NCBI GenBank assembly: GCA_039185015.1
Contig: JBCDAU010000001.1
Location: forward strand, 62,001 to 126,000
DNA: 64,000 nucleotides
Direction of reading: 5' to 3'
From: JBCBSZ01 sp039185015
Lineage (GTDB): Bacteria; Actinomycetota; Acidimicrobiia; Acidimicrobiales; Poriferisodalaceae
The notes below the pieces were generated by a model. It saw only the letters and a program-made list of their open reading frames with translations, did not search any database and was not told the DNA's origin. The position numbers and the translations under genes are program-made. The number at the start of each line of letters is the position of its first letter. Position 1 is the stretch's first letter. Below, piece by piece: positions 1-8,988 of the stretch.

Positions 1-107
1 TCGGGATGATCTTCGGCCTCGGGTCCATCGCCTGGTTCGCCTGGACCGGCATCGTCCTGTTCCGCGGTCCCGAGACCACCGCTCCAGCTGCGGAGATCGC
101 CCACTGA
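1..107 (+). CDS. C-terminal end of a membrane protein (partial)
   Basis: The open frame enters from the left edge and ends at the TGA at 105-107. The visible 34 residues contain one hydrophobic segment (IFGLGSIAWFAWTGIVLF) followed by a short polar tail ending in AEIAH. This looks like the last transmembrane helix and cytoplasmic or external tail of a membrane protein. The family cannot be named from so little sequence. Confidence 0.55.
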   Translation, partial: GMIFGLGSIAWFAWTGIVLFRGPETTAPAAEIAH

Positions 108-141
108 GCCGCCGCAACCGATCGAACGTCCGGAGACGCTC

Positions 142-420
142 ATGAGCTCGAGAACAACGACCGGGGGTGGAACGGCGCGCCGCGCTCACCTCGCGAGCGC
201 CGTTCCCTGGTTGTGGCTCGGCATGTCCGCCGCCTGGGCCGTCGTCATCGTCACCACCGACCAACCGGCGTGGCCACTGGCGGTGTGGATCGCGACCACC
301 GTCGGCCCGCTCACCGCACTCACGACCCGACTCGGCTCACGGGCCGCTCCCAGCGGGGACCGAGCACGTGCCGACCTCAGCAACCCGACGAAGGAGAAGA
401 AGAGTGACAACCCCAGGTGA
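142..420 (+). CDS. Small hypothetical membrane protein
   Basis: 92 residues starting at ATG. Two hydrophobic stretches (about residues 21-40 and 45-60) suggest two membrane helices, followed by a charged tail. Its last 17 bases overlap the GTG start of the next gene, so the two are probably co-translated. I recognise no family. High third-position GC and the tight coupling to a recognisable 2TM-type protein support it being real. Confidence 0.55.
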   Translation: MSSRTTTGGGTARRAHLASAVPWLWLGMSAAWAVVIVTTDQPAWPLAVWIATTVGPLTALTTRLGSRAAPSGDRARADLSNPTKEKKSDNPR

Positions 421-757
421 AGCGGCGAGCCACCTCGATCACGCGGCGGGCGAACACGAGGAGGCGGCCAGGCGGTACGCCGATCAACTGCGAGCGTTCC
501 ACGGCCACGTCGGCGGGTTCGCAACCGGCATGTTCATCATGCTCGCAGTGAACCTCGTCACCAACATCTCCGCCGGAACCGCAGGCGAATGGAACGCCTG
601 GTGGTCGGTGTGGGCTCTCCTCGGCTGGAGCATCGGCGTCGCAGTCCACGGCTTCGTCGTCTGGCTCAACCGACCGTCGTTCGCTTCATCGACGACCGAG
701 CAGATCGGTGCGCTCCGGGTGCGCCGGACTCGACGAGACGACAACGGGGAGAAGTGA
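404..757 (+). CDS. 2TM domain-containing protein
   Basis: 117 residues from GTG at 404. A charged N-terminal helix (ARRYADQLRAFHGHV) precedes two membrane helices (about residues 40-58 and 65-88), then a basic tail. This is the layout of the small '2TM domain' family found at the N-terminus of some histidine kinases or alone. The function of stand-alone members is unknown. It overlaps the preceding small membrane-protein gene by 17 nt, and the next gene begins 1 nt after its stop. An earlier in-frame start at 167 is unlikely because it would run through the whole upstream gene in another frame. Confidence 0.65.
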   Translation: MTTPGEAASHLDHAAGEHEEAARRYADQLRAFHGHVGGFATGMFIMLAVNLVTNISAGTAGEWNAWWSVWALLGWSIGVAVHGFVVWLNRPSFASSTTEQIGALRVRRTRRDDNGEK

Positions 758-758
758 C

Positions 759-1181
759 ATGAGAGCTGTTCGCGCTCGCGGCTACGGCACCCCCGACGCC
801 TTGACGTTGGAAGAGGTCGAGCGACCGACACGGGACGGCGATCAGGTGCTCGTCGAAGTCCGCGCCGCGGCGCTCAACCCCGCCGACTGGCACCGCATGG
901 AAGGCGAGATCCCAACGCTCCGCCAAGCGTACGGCGACCCCAAGCCGACCGATCCCGCACTCGGCACCGACTGCGCCGGCACCGTCGTGGCCGTCGGGAA
1001 CGACCTCACACGCTTCACCAACCACGAGCAACTCGTGTCCGATCAGCGAGTCTTGATCATCGGTGCATCCGGTGGCGACACCCCGTGTCTCGGCCTGGTG
1101 GTCGCTGCGGGTCCTCATCCGATGGGGCCGCACCATCGCGATCCGCGGACTCGCCGTCGAACTCGCCCCTCCGGTCCCTGA
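759..1181 (+). pseudogene. Decayed MDR-family NAD(P)H:quinone oxidoreductase / alcohol dehydrogenase
   Basis: The first ~85 residues are a normal GroES-like half of a zinc-independent medium-chain reductase (YGTPDALTLEEVERP, LNPADWHRM, LGTDCAGTVVAVG). The frame then jumps within about 8 residues from LTRF to RVLIIGASGG, the start of the Rossmann domain, although the family has roughly 50-60 residues there. After GASGG the sequence no longer matches the family, and the frame ends at 140 codons instead of about 320. An internal deletion plus loss of the C-terminal half best explains this. It begins 1 nt after the 2TM gene, so it may still be transcribed. Confidence 0.7.
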
Positions 1182-1241
1182 CTCATGGCGCTCGCTCCAT
1201 TCCGCGGGCCTGTGGGCGGGTGGCGTCAATAGTGTGCGGGC

Positions 1242-3248
1242 GTGGGTCTGATGCGGTGGGTCGCGATCTTCGGTGTCGCAGGCGTGGTGGTGGCGTGTTC
1301 GTCGAGCGGCACCGAGGCCGAGGCGCCTGCGTCGACGGTCGCGGCGGTGGCGTCGAGCACGACGACGTCGATGTCCCCGGTGGCGCCTTCGACGAGCGTT
1401 CAGCCGGACTCGGCGCCGGTCGATCCATTGGCGGGCGTGGACGCGCTGCTCTTGCCTGCAGAGCTGCCGGACGGCTGGGAAACGGCCTCCATCGTGGTCT
1501 TCCCGCGCTTCGACCGTCGTGCGGCCGAGGTCGCTTCGTTGGTGGCGTGGCGTGAGGGCACCGACTTCGATGCGGGCGGTGTGTCGATCACCGTGGGCCG
1601 GTTCGCCGAACCGACGGAGCTCGTGCCGTCGCAGATCTTCGAGTTCGTGGAGTCCTCGCCGCTCGAGGTGGATGGCCTGGCCGAGGTCGCGCAGGTGGCT
1701 AGGGATGGTTCGTTCGTTTCGCTCGTCGGACGGCTCGACGAGCGGACTCAGGTCGAACTGTTCGGCGACGTTCCCGCAGAGGTCCTCGCCATGCTCGCCG
1801 CAGGAGTCGTGGTGGATGAGACGACCGAGGATCTTGCCGTGGTGCTGGAGGTCGAAGGGTGGAGCTCGACTCCGGCCCGGCTGGACGGCTCGCACTATCA
1901 CGTCGGCCTCACCGGACCCGGTGGAGCGTTCGAGGTGTTCGTCAACACCGGTGCTGTCCGGGAGGCGCTCTATGTCGGTGGGACCGAGTTGACCGAACGC
2001 TTGATCGGCACTCGAGGTGAGGGCTACCGGAGGGTGCAGCGCATCGAGTCCGAGGGGTTGGAGTTCCCGTTCATCGAGTGGTGGGTGCCCGGGGCTGCTC
2101 TGGAAACCGGTGATCGCCTCGACGTCGAGATGGTCGTCGCGATCCTCGACTCGTTCACGGAGGTCCCGGCGTCGGAGTGGGATGAACGGCTCGCCACGGT
2201 GTCCGTGTCAGCGCTCGATCCCGGTCCGCCATCTGGGTCCGAGGGTCCTGAGCCGGTACCGGACACCGAGGTCGAACAGCTCGACGCTGTGGTGCTCGAG
2301 CGCATCATGGCGGCGGTGGAGTCCGAGGTCGGTCGCTCCTTCGGCGCGGACATCGAGGTGAGCATCGTCGACGGAGCCGTTCTGCGGGCCTCCGTGCCGG
2401 ACGGGACCTTCGTGGCCGAGTCGACGTGGGAGGTCTTGACCGCGCTCGGCTTGGTCGATGCCGATGATGACCGGGCTTCGGCCGAGGCTGTTCGGATCGA
2501 TCAGCTCCGAGGCGTGTGTTGCCCGGTCACGGTCATCGACACCGGTGATGCTGCCTTCACCGAGATCGTCGTCGCACACGAGCTGACCCACCTTCTCGAC
2601 GCCGAGATCGTCGCCCCGGGCGTCGCTATGCCCGAGCTGGTCGATCCGGTCCGAGCGCTCTTGGAGGGCAACGCCCACCGTGTGGCGTTCGCCTACGCCG
2701 ACGTTCTTGCCGCCGAGGGCGCTTCGGTGCCCGATCCGCCGGCGGTGTTCCCACCTGGGGTCGATCCACGATTGCCTCCAGCCGTCCGCGAACTGCTCGA
2801 GTTCCCCTACGACGAGGGGCTGGCATTCGCCCGTGAGCTCGTCGAGCTCGGTGGGACCGACGCCATCGACGCCGCCTTCGCTTCGCCGCCCCTGAGCAGC
2901 GCACAGGTCCTGAACCTCGACGCGTACCTCGCCGGCGAGGCCGCCGAGGTGGTCCCCCCGCCCGAGGTGACCGACGGTGACCCGGGCGCCTCCGGGACCC
3001 TCGGTGCGTTCGTCCTGCGTCTGTTGCTGGCCGAGGAGCTCCCTGGTGACGAGGCCGATGAGCTGTCGTTGGCGTGGGCCGGGGACGCCTACCGGCTCTC
3101 CGACGGTCCCAGTGGAGCGTGCATCGATCTCCGCCTCTCCCTCGAGAACGAGACGGCCGCTGGAGAGGTCGCTGATGCGATCGACGCGCGGGCCGAGTTC
3201 GTCGAGCGCTCGGGCCGTCAGGTCGATGCCCGGCTCTGCTCACGATGA
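1242..3248 (+). CDS. Secreted lipoprotein with gluzincin-like HELTH motif
   Basis: 668 residues from GTG at 1242 (ATG at 1251 is equally possible). The N-terminus is a lipoprotein signal: hydrophobic VAIFGVAGVVVA followed by the lipobox VVAC, then a Ser/Thr/Pro-rich linker. The protein is acidic and otherwise unrecognised in its first 430 residues. At H446-E447-L-T-H450 it carries a zinc-metallopeptidase HExxH motif, and LLEGNAH about 30 residues later could supply the third ligand. Peptidase activity is an inference; the rest of the fold is not identifiable by eye. It is probably anchored on the outer face of the cytoplasmic membrane and appears monocistronic. Confidence 0.75.
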   Translation: MGLMRWVAIFGVAGVVVACSSSGTEAEAPASTVAAVASSTTTSMSPVAPSTSVQPDSAPVDPLAGVDALLLPAELPDGWETASIVVFPRFDRRAAEVASLVAWREGTDFDAGGVSITVGRFAEPTELVPSQIFEFVESSPLEVDGLAEVAQVARDGSFVSLVGRLDERTQVELFGDVPAEVLAMLAAGVVVDETTEDLAVVLEVEGWSSTPARLDGSHYHVGLTGPGGAFEVFVNTGAVREALYVGGTELTERLIGTRGEGYRRVQRIESEGLEFPFIEWWVPGAALETGDRLDVEMVVAILDSFTEVPASEWDERLATVSVSALDPGPPSGSEGPEPVPDTEVEQLDAVVLERIMAAVESEVGRSFGADIEVSIVDGAVLRASVPDGTFVAESTWEVLTALGLVDADDDRASAEAVRIDQLRGVCCPVTVIDTGDAAFTEIVVAHELTHLLDAEIVAPGVAMPELVDPVRALLEGNAHRVAFAYADVLAAEGASVPDPPAVFPPGVDPRLPPAVRELLEFPYDEGLAFARELVELGGTDAIDAAFASPPLSSAQVLNLDAYLAGEAAEVVPPPEVTDGDPGASGTLGAFVLRLLLAEELPGDEADELSLAWAGDAYRLSDGPSGACIDLRLSLENETAAGEVADAIDARAEFVERSGRQVDARLCSR

Positions 3249-3331
3249 ACCGGTCCACGGTGAGGCGAAGCCCGCCGCCGATCGCTGCGTCGAGCCCATG
3301 TGGTACCTGGCCGGCTTCATGAGGCGACCGC

Positions 3332-3689
3332 TGGTGGAGGTGGCGGGAATCGAACCCGCGTCCTTCAACGCCTTGATGAGGCTTCTCCGAGCGCAGCCGA
3401 TGTTGAGATCTCGGCCCGCCGCCAGGTCATCGGCATCCCGGTGGCGGGCCCAGTCAGCTGAGGTGTCCCTCCCGACCCGCTGACACTGCCGGGAGGTGAG
3501 CCCCACTTGATGATGGTCGTCTCGGCCCGTGGGGCTGAGGCCGGTTGACCATCGCTACCTGATCAGATCAGGCAGCGAGCGCGACGTCTTCGTCGGCGTT
3601 TGTTGTTGGTGCCGCTTCGTTTACGTGGACTCGGCGACCACGGCTCGCTTCACTCATCTCGTCCGTCGAAGTCGAAACCGATCACCCCC
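3332..3689 (-). ncRNA. ssrA: tmRNA (transfer-messenger RNA)
   Basis: Read on the minus strand, the RNA starts GGGGGUGAUCGGUUUCGACU and ends in a tRNA-like GGGTTCGATTCCCGCC arm followed by ACCUCC-ACCA with encoded CCA. The 5' GGGGGU pairs with ACCUCC to form the acceptor stem, with one G-U pair as in other tmRNAs. Length is 358 nt. The internal tag frame (3568-3612, minus) encodes APTTNADEDVALAA and stops at UGA; the ALAA end is the usual degradation signal. The resume codon GCA at 3612 is inferred from frame and position after the CGTAAAC motif. It lies 54 nt downstream of smpB on the same strand, its functional partner. Confidence 0.95.
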
Positions 3690-3743
3690 GGGTTGTGTGG
3701 ACATCCCATCCTACCGGTCGGCCCACCCGGCGGCTTGGTGAGT

Positions 3744-4223
3744 TCAGCGGCGACGCATCGAGCGGGCCATCTCGCGGCGGGCCTCGAGGTCGGCGTCGCG
3801 GCGGGCGATGGTCTGGCGCTTGTCGTGGAGCTTCTTGGCCTTGACGAGCGCGAGCTCCAGCTTCGCTCTGCCGTCCTTGAAGTAGAGGCTGAGCGGGATG
3901 AGGGTCAGGCGCTCACGGGCGATCCGGGCCGCGATGCGGTCGATCTCGCGCCGGTGGAGGAGCAGCTTGCGGGACCGATTGGGGTCGAGCGCCCACACGC
4001 CCGCCGAGGTCAGCCATGGCGGGATGTGCACGTTGTGGAGCCACATCTCGCCGTTGCGGACCGTGGCGTAGCCCTCGGCGAGCTGGGCCTTGCCCTCCCG
4101 CAGCGACTTCACCTCGGAGCCCTTGAGGACGAGGCCTGCCTCGTACTCGTCGAGGATCTCGTAGTCCCGACGGGCGCGCCGGTTGGACGCCACGACCTGC
4201 TTGCCGGGGTCCTTCTTGGCCAT
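3744..4223 (-). CDS. smpB: SsrA-binding protein SmpB
   Basis: 159 residues, full family length. SmpB binds the tRNA-like part of tmRNA and delivers it to stalled ribosomes for trans-translation. Visible hallmarks are the N-terminal NRRARRDYEI, LKGSEVKSLREG, the HNVHIPPW region, RKLLLHRREI, and a basic C-terminal tail (ARREMARSMRRR) that enters the decoding site. The ATG start follows a gene-free stretch shared with the divergent cysO gene. ssrA lies immediately downstream on the same strand, a common arrangement. Confidence 0.97.
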   Translation of the reverse strand: MAKKDPGKQVVASNRRARRDYEILDEYEAGLVLKGSEVKSLREGKAQLAEGYATVRNGEMWLHNVHIPPWLTSAGVWALDPNRSRKLLLHRREIDRIAARIARERLTLIPLSLYFKDGRAKLELALVKAKKLHDKRQTIARRDADLEARREMARSMRRR

Positions 4224-4301
4224 CGGCGAAGCGTACCGGCGCCGGTGAGGACCAACCCCGGGGGGAATGTGTTCCGGCCCCCGGTGGTTCTACCGATAGG
4301 A

Positions 4302-4323
4302 TTCCTGACCGTTCCGGTCGGAA
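4302..4323 (+). promoter_or_regulatory. Inverted repeat in the cysO upstream region
   Basis: TTCC(T)GACCG and CGGTCGGAA form an imperfect inverted repeat (one extra T in the left arm) between smpB and cysO, 34 nt before the cysO start. A TAGGAT box at 4297-4302, possibly a -10 element, touches its left end. The position suits an operator controlling cysO-cysM, but no regulator is encoded nearby, so the role is a guess. Confidence 0.3.
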
Positions 4324-4356
4324 TACTGAAGATTCGCTCAGAGGAGCTCGACCAAC

Positions 4357-4632
4357 GTGGCTGTCACCGTCCGCCTCCCCACCGTGCTGCGCCCCCACGC
4401 CAACGGGCAGTCGACCGTCGAGGTCGAGGGTGCGACCGTCAAGGACGTCGTGAGCCAGCTCACGGCCACCTACCCGGGCATCGCTCCGAACCTGCTGGCC
4501 GAGGACGGTCAGCTGCACCGGTTCGTGAACGTCTACGTCAACGACGAGGACATCCGCTACGTCGACCAGCTCGACACCGAGGTCGCCGACGGCGACGAGG
4601 TGGCGCTGCTCCCGGCGGTGGCGGGCGGATGA
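4357..4632 (+). CDS. cysO: CysO-type sulfur-carrier protein (MoaD/ThiS family)
   Basis: 91 residues from GTG with an AGAGGAG ribosome site. Ubiquitin-like small carrier of the MoaD/ThiS fold: N-terminal VRLPTVLRPHANG, central LTATYPGI, VNVYVNDEDIRY, and the diagnostic C-terminal Gly-Gly (AVAGG) that is converted to a thiocarboxylate. In mycobacteria CysO thiocarboxylate donates sulfur to O-phosphoserine on CysM. Here the stop overlaps the cysM start (ATGA), so the two products are translationally coupled and almost certainly act together. No Mec (CysO-Cys hydrolase) gene is seen next to them. Confidence 0.9.
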   Translation: MAVTVRLPTVLRPHANGQSTVEVEGATVKDVVSQLTATYPGIAPNLLAEDGQLHRFVNVYVNDEDIRYVDQLDTEVADGDEVALLPAVAGG

Positions 4633-5639
4633 CCGCCGTGACGACGGCCGCCGAGGTCGTCGAGCTCCCGGCCACCCGCCTCGGTCCCAAGCGCCCCATC
4701 GCGTCCTCGGTGCTCGACCTTATCGGCGAGACGCCGATGGTCGATCTCTCCGAGCTCAGCCCCAACCCGGCCGTCCGCATCATCGGCAAGCTCGAGGGCC
4801 AGAACCCCGCCGGCTCGGTCAAGGACCGCATCGCCAAGGCGATGATCCTCGCCGCCGAGGCCGACGGCTCCCTCCGGCCCGGCCAGCGCATCATCGAGCC
4901 GTCGTCGGGCAACACCGGCATCGCCCTGGCGATGATCGCCAAGGTCCGCGGCTACCCGATCACGATCGTGCTGCCCGAGAACGTCTCGCCCGAGCGCCGC
5001 CAGCTGCTCGAGGCGTTCGGCGCCGAGATCATCCCGACCCCGGGAGCCGAGGGGTCCAACGGCGCCGTGCGCAGGGCCCAGCGCCTCGCCGAGGAGCATC
5101 CCGAGTGGTGCTTCCTCTACCAGTACGGCAACGCCGCCAATCCGTCGGCCCACTACACCGGCACCGGGCCCGAGATCTTCCGTGACGTGCCCGAGCTGAC
5201 CCACTTCGTCGCCGGCCTCGGCACGGGCGGCACGCTCATGGGCGTTGGCCGCTACCTCAAGGAGCGGAAGCCCGACGTCCAGCTCGTCGCCGTCGAGCCC
5301 CCGATCGGTGAGCAGGTCGAGGGCCTCCGCAACCTCGACGAGGGCTACGTGCCCCCGGTCTTCGACGACTGGGGAGGCCAGGACCTGCTCGATCGCAAGA
5401 TGATCGTGCGGCCCAAGGAGTCCCTGGAGTGGACCCGCCGCCTCGCCGACGTCGGCGTGTTCGCCGGCATCTCCTCCGGTGCCTCGCTGGCCGGCGCGAT
5501 CAAGGTCGCCAACCGGATCGACGAGGGCACCATCGTCGCCATCGTCTGCGACGGCGGCTGGAAGTACCTGAGCACCGGCGCATGGACCGACGACCTCGAC
5601 GTCGTCGCCGAGCGCGCCAAGCGAATCATCTACTTCTAG
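4629..5639 (+). CDS. cysM: Cysteine synthase CysM (CysO-dependent type)
   Basis: 336 residues. PLP-dependent fold type II enzyme that forms the Cys moiety on CysO or free cysteine. The PLP lysine lies in NPAGSVKDRIA, the substrate loop in EPSSGNTGIA, the phosphate-binding glycines in GLGTGGTLMG, and the pyridine-binding serine in GISSGAS. A C-terminal extension after WKYLSTGAW, ending in RIIYF, resembles the mobile tail of mycobacterial CysM. The start is ATG at 4629, overlapping cysO by 4 nt; GTG at 4638 is the alternative. The gene ends 3' to 3' with the minus-strand SDR, sharing 3 nt. Confidence 0.93.
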   Translation: MTAVTTAAEVVELPATRLGPKRPIASSVLDLIGETPMVDLSELSPNPAVRIIGKLEGQNPAGSVKDRIAKAMILAAEADGSLRPGQRIIEPSSGNTGIALAMIAKVRGYPITIVLPENVSPERRQLLEAFGAEIIPTPGAEGSNGAVRRAQRLAEEHPEWCFLYQYGNAANPSAHYTGTGPEIFRDVPELTHFVAGLGTGGTLMGVGRYLKERKPDVQLVAVEPPIGEQVEGLRNLDEGYVPPVFDDWGGQDLLDRKMIVRPKESLEWTRRLADVGVFAGISSGASLAGAIKVANRIDEGTIVAIVCDGGWKYLSTGAWTDDLDVVAERAKRIIYF

Positions 5640-6553
5640 GACGCGCCCCCGGCCTCGGCGGCTCCCAGCATCGCCGTCATCATCTCCTCGATCACCTGTG
5701 ACCGCGGTGGCATGCCCGGGGTCTCCTCCGGCTGGACCGGGTTGGCGTGCTCGCCGATCGAGTGGAAGCGCTCCATGGCGATGTCGAGGAAGTCCTGGTG
5801 CGGGAACACCCAGAATCGTTCCTCCTGCACCGCGCTGACGACGAGATCGGCGACCGCGCCGGGCTGCATGCCCTCGTCGATCGCACGGCTCACGTACTTG
5901 TGGCCCACCTCGGCGGCGGCGTCGCGCACCGGCGGCGGCCCGAGATGGCTCGGCCAGTTGCGATCGGCCTCGACGATCCCGGTCCGGACCCAACCGGGGC
6001 ACAGGCAGCTCACGCCGATCGGCAGGCCCGCCACGGTCATCGAGTGGTAGAGGCTCTCGGTCAACGCCACGACGGCGTGCTTGCTCGCGTCGTACGGCGC
6101 CGAGAAGCCGGGGTAGAGCCCGGCGATCGACGCGGTGTTCACGATGTGCCCGCCGCCCGACTCGACGAGGTGAGGGAGGAAGGTCTTCACCCCGTAGACG
6201 ACGCCCCAGAAGTTGACGCCCATCGTCCACTCCCAGGACTCCAGGCCGCCCAACCAGGGGTCGCCCGGTGAGGCGACGCCGGCGTTGTTGCACACGACGT
6301 GCACCCCTCCGAACCGCTCGACGGTCGAGGCAGCCAGACCGGCCACCTGGTCCCGGTCGCTGACGTCGACCTCCAGCGCCAACGTGTCGACGCCGAGTGC
6401 GCCGATCGTCGACTCGGCCGCGGCAAGCGCATCGGTCTGCACATCTGCCAGCACCATCGAGCAGCCCTGTCGGGCGAACGACTCCGCCAACGCCAGCCCG
6501 ATCCCACTCCCTGCCCCCGTGACGACGGCCACCTTCCCCGCACCCAGCTCCAT
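5636..6553 (-). CDS. SDR-family oxidoreductase
   Basis: 305 residues starting at MELGAGKVAVV, chosen because GGGGG lies 5-10 nt upstream and because this is the usual start of the domain; an upstream start at 6622 adds only an unusual 23-residue extension. Classical short-chain dehydrogenase: TGAGSGIG cofactor loop, CNNAG, catalytic Ser in NTASIAG and Tyr-Lys in YDASK. A long C-terminal extension (HQDFLDIAMERFHSI onward) is typical of the larger SDRs of unknown substrate common in actinobacterial catabolism. It converges on cysM with a 3-nt overlap. Confidence 0.88.
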   Translation of the reverse strand: MELGAGKVAVVTGAGSGIGLALAESFARQGCSMVLADVQTDALAAAESTIGALGVDTLALEVDVSDRDQVAGLAASTVERFGGVHVVCNNAGVASPGDPWLGGLESWEWTMGVNFWGVVYGVKTFLPHLVESGGGHIVNTASIAGLYPGFSAPYDASKHAVVALTESLYHSMTVAGLPIGVSCLCPGWVRTGIVEADRNWPSHLGPPPVRDAAAEVGHKYVSRAIDEGMQPGAVADLVVSAVQEERFWVFPHQDFLDIAMERFHSIGEHANPVQPEETPGMPPRSQVIEEMMTAMLGAAEAGGAS

Positions 6554-6635
6554 CACAGCCCCCTTCACCGGCGCGTCCCCCGACGCGCTCGACTCCCGTC
6601 GGACGCTAGCTCCCGCTACCACTCGCCGGCCTCGG

Positions 6636-6966
6636 CTACTCGGCGGCCGGCGGTGCCTCGTCGAGCGAGGACATCATCGTGATCACGCCCGCTGCGTCGG
6701 AGCGGACTGCGCCTGCGCCTCGGCCCTCGTTGCCGCCCTCGAAGGGTTCACGAACGTGCTGGCGACCAGCGGGCCGTTGCCGACCATCGACAGGCGGTAC
6801 GCAGCTCAGCGATGAACTGTGCCGCTGCGGCCCGACCCTCGAAGACCCCGAGCGAAGTCGACCACCGGCAGTCCGGATGGAGCATGTCCAGTGCCGGACC
6901 GTCGTCCTCTGCGTTGAACCGTTTCGCTGCGGCCATCCACGCCGCGATGTTCTCGTTGGTGCCCAC
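6636..6966 (-). pseudogene. SnoaL-like / NTF2-fold protein broken by two frameshifts
   Basis: A GTG start at 6966 with GGGGG upstream opens a SnoaL-like protein (NIAAWMAAAKRFNAEDD, LHPDCRWSTSLGVFEGR). Homology then continues in a second frame (YRLSMVGNGPLVASTFVNP) and in a third (FEGGNEGRGAG to the stop at 6636). Each change fits the loss of one base, near 6800 and in the GGG run near 6745. Restoring both would give one protein of about 110 residues. This could be a real pseudogene or two sequencing or assembly deletions; the sequence alone cannot decide. Confidence 0.7.
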
Positions 6967-7115
6967 CGTTCTGCCCCCACCCGATCCGCTCCACGCACGA
7001 CGCCCGGTCGAGGAGCTCTCGCTCGGACAACGAACGCACAGCCTGGCCCGTTCGTCCTCATGGAGCTCGGTGCGTCGGCCGAACACATCGGTAGGGCTCA
7101 CGAACGGAGAGTGGG

Positions 7116-7673
7116 ATGAAGGGTGCGATGTTCAAGCTGCTGGAGGCCTACGTCGAGGAGCTGGACCGCGTCGGAGCCTTCACCGACCTCCTCGAGGACG
7201 CCGGTCTCGGCGATCAGCCGCCCTACGCCGGCCCGGGCACGTACCCCGACGAGCACATGATCGCGCTCATCGGCGCGGGAACTCGGCGCTACGCCGTCCC
7301 TGCCGACGAGCTCCTCTATGGTTTCGGCCGGTTTGCGTTCCCCGGACTCGCGAGGTCTGCGGGGTCGTTGCTCGACGGCGTCGACGACGCCCGGGCCTTC
7401 CTGCTCACCCTCGAGTCGGTCGTCCACACCGAGATCCGCAAGGTCGATCCCGAGGCCCGTCCCGCCCGCTTCCAGGTCGAGGAGGTCGGGCCGACCGAGC
7501 TCCACCTTCGTTACGAGTCCGACCTCGGCCTCTTCCCGCTCGTCGAAGGCCTCCTGGCCGGCGTGGGTGACTGGTTCGGGGCGCCACTCACCTCGGAGCT
7601 GCTCGGGACCGACGGCACCAACGCCAGCTTCCGCGTCCTGCTCACCGACGTCACCGAGCGAACGGCGGTGTGA
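7116..7673 (+). CDS. H-NOX / HNOB-type heme sensor protein
   Basis: 185 residues from ATG with GGAGAG upstream. The protein matches the heme-NO-binding fold: N-terminal MKGAMFKLLEAYVEE, a central YPDEHMIALIGA, the helix with the expected proximal heme ligand H104 (LESVVHTEI, followed by ARPARF), and the C-terminal LRYESDLGLFPLVEGLLAG. The heme-propionate motif Y-x-S-x-R is present as Y133-E-S135-D-L137, so its Arg is missing. The kinase gene starts 1 nt after the stop, the usual partner of stand-alone H-NOX proteins. Likely a cytoplasmic gas or redox sensor; heme binding needs testing because of the R-to-L change. Confidence 0.82.
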   Translation: MKGAMFKLLEAYVEELDRVGAFTDLLEDAGLGDQPPYAGPGTYPDEHMIALIGAGTRRYAVPADELLYGFGRFAFPGLARSAGSLLDGVDDARAFLLTLESVVHTEIRKVDPEARPARFQVEEVGPTELHLRYESDLGLFPLVEGLLAGVGDWFGAPLTSELLGTDGTNASFRVLLTDVTERTAV

Positions 7674-7674
7674 C

Positions 7675-8985
<1,311 letters not shown>

Positions 8986-8988
8986 CCC

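Noticed and set aside
4297..4302. TAGGAT as a firm cysO promoter
   Set aside because: No -35 box at proper spacing can be seen, so it is mentioned only with the inverted repeat.
3600..4628. Upstream extension of cysM
   Set aside because: The frame stays open through smpB antisense and cysO, but the family starts after ATG 4629, which overlaps cysO by the usual 4 nt.
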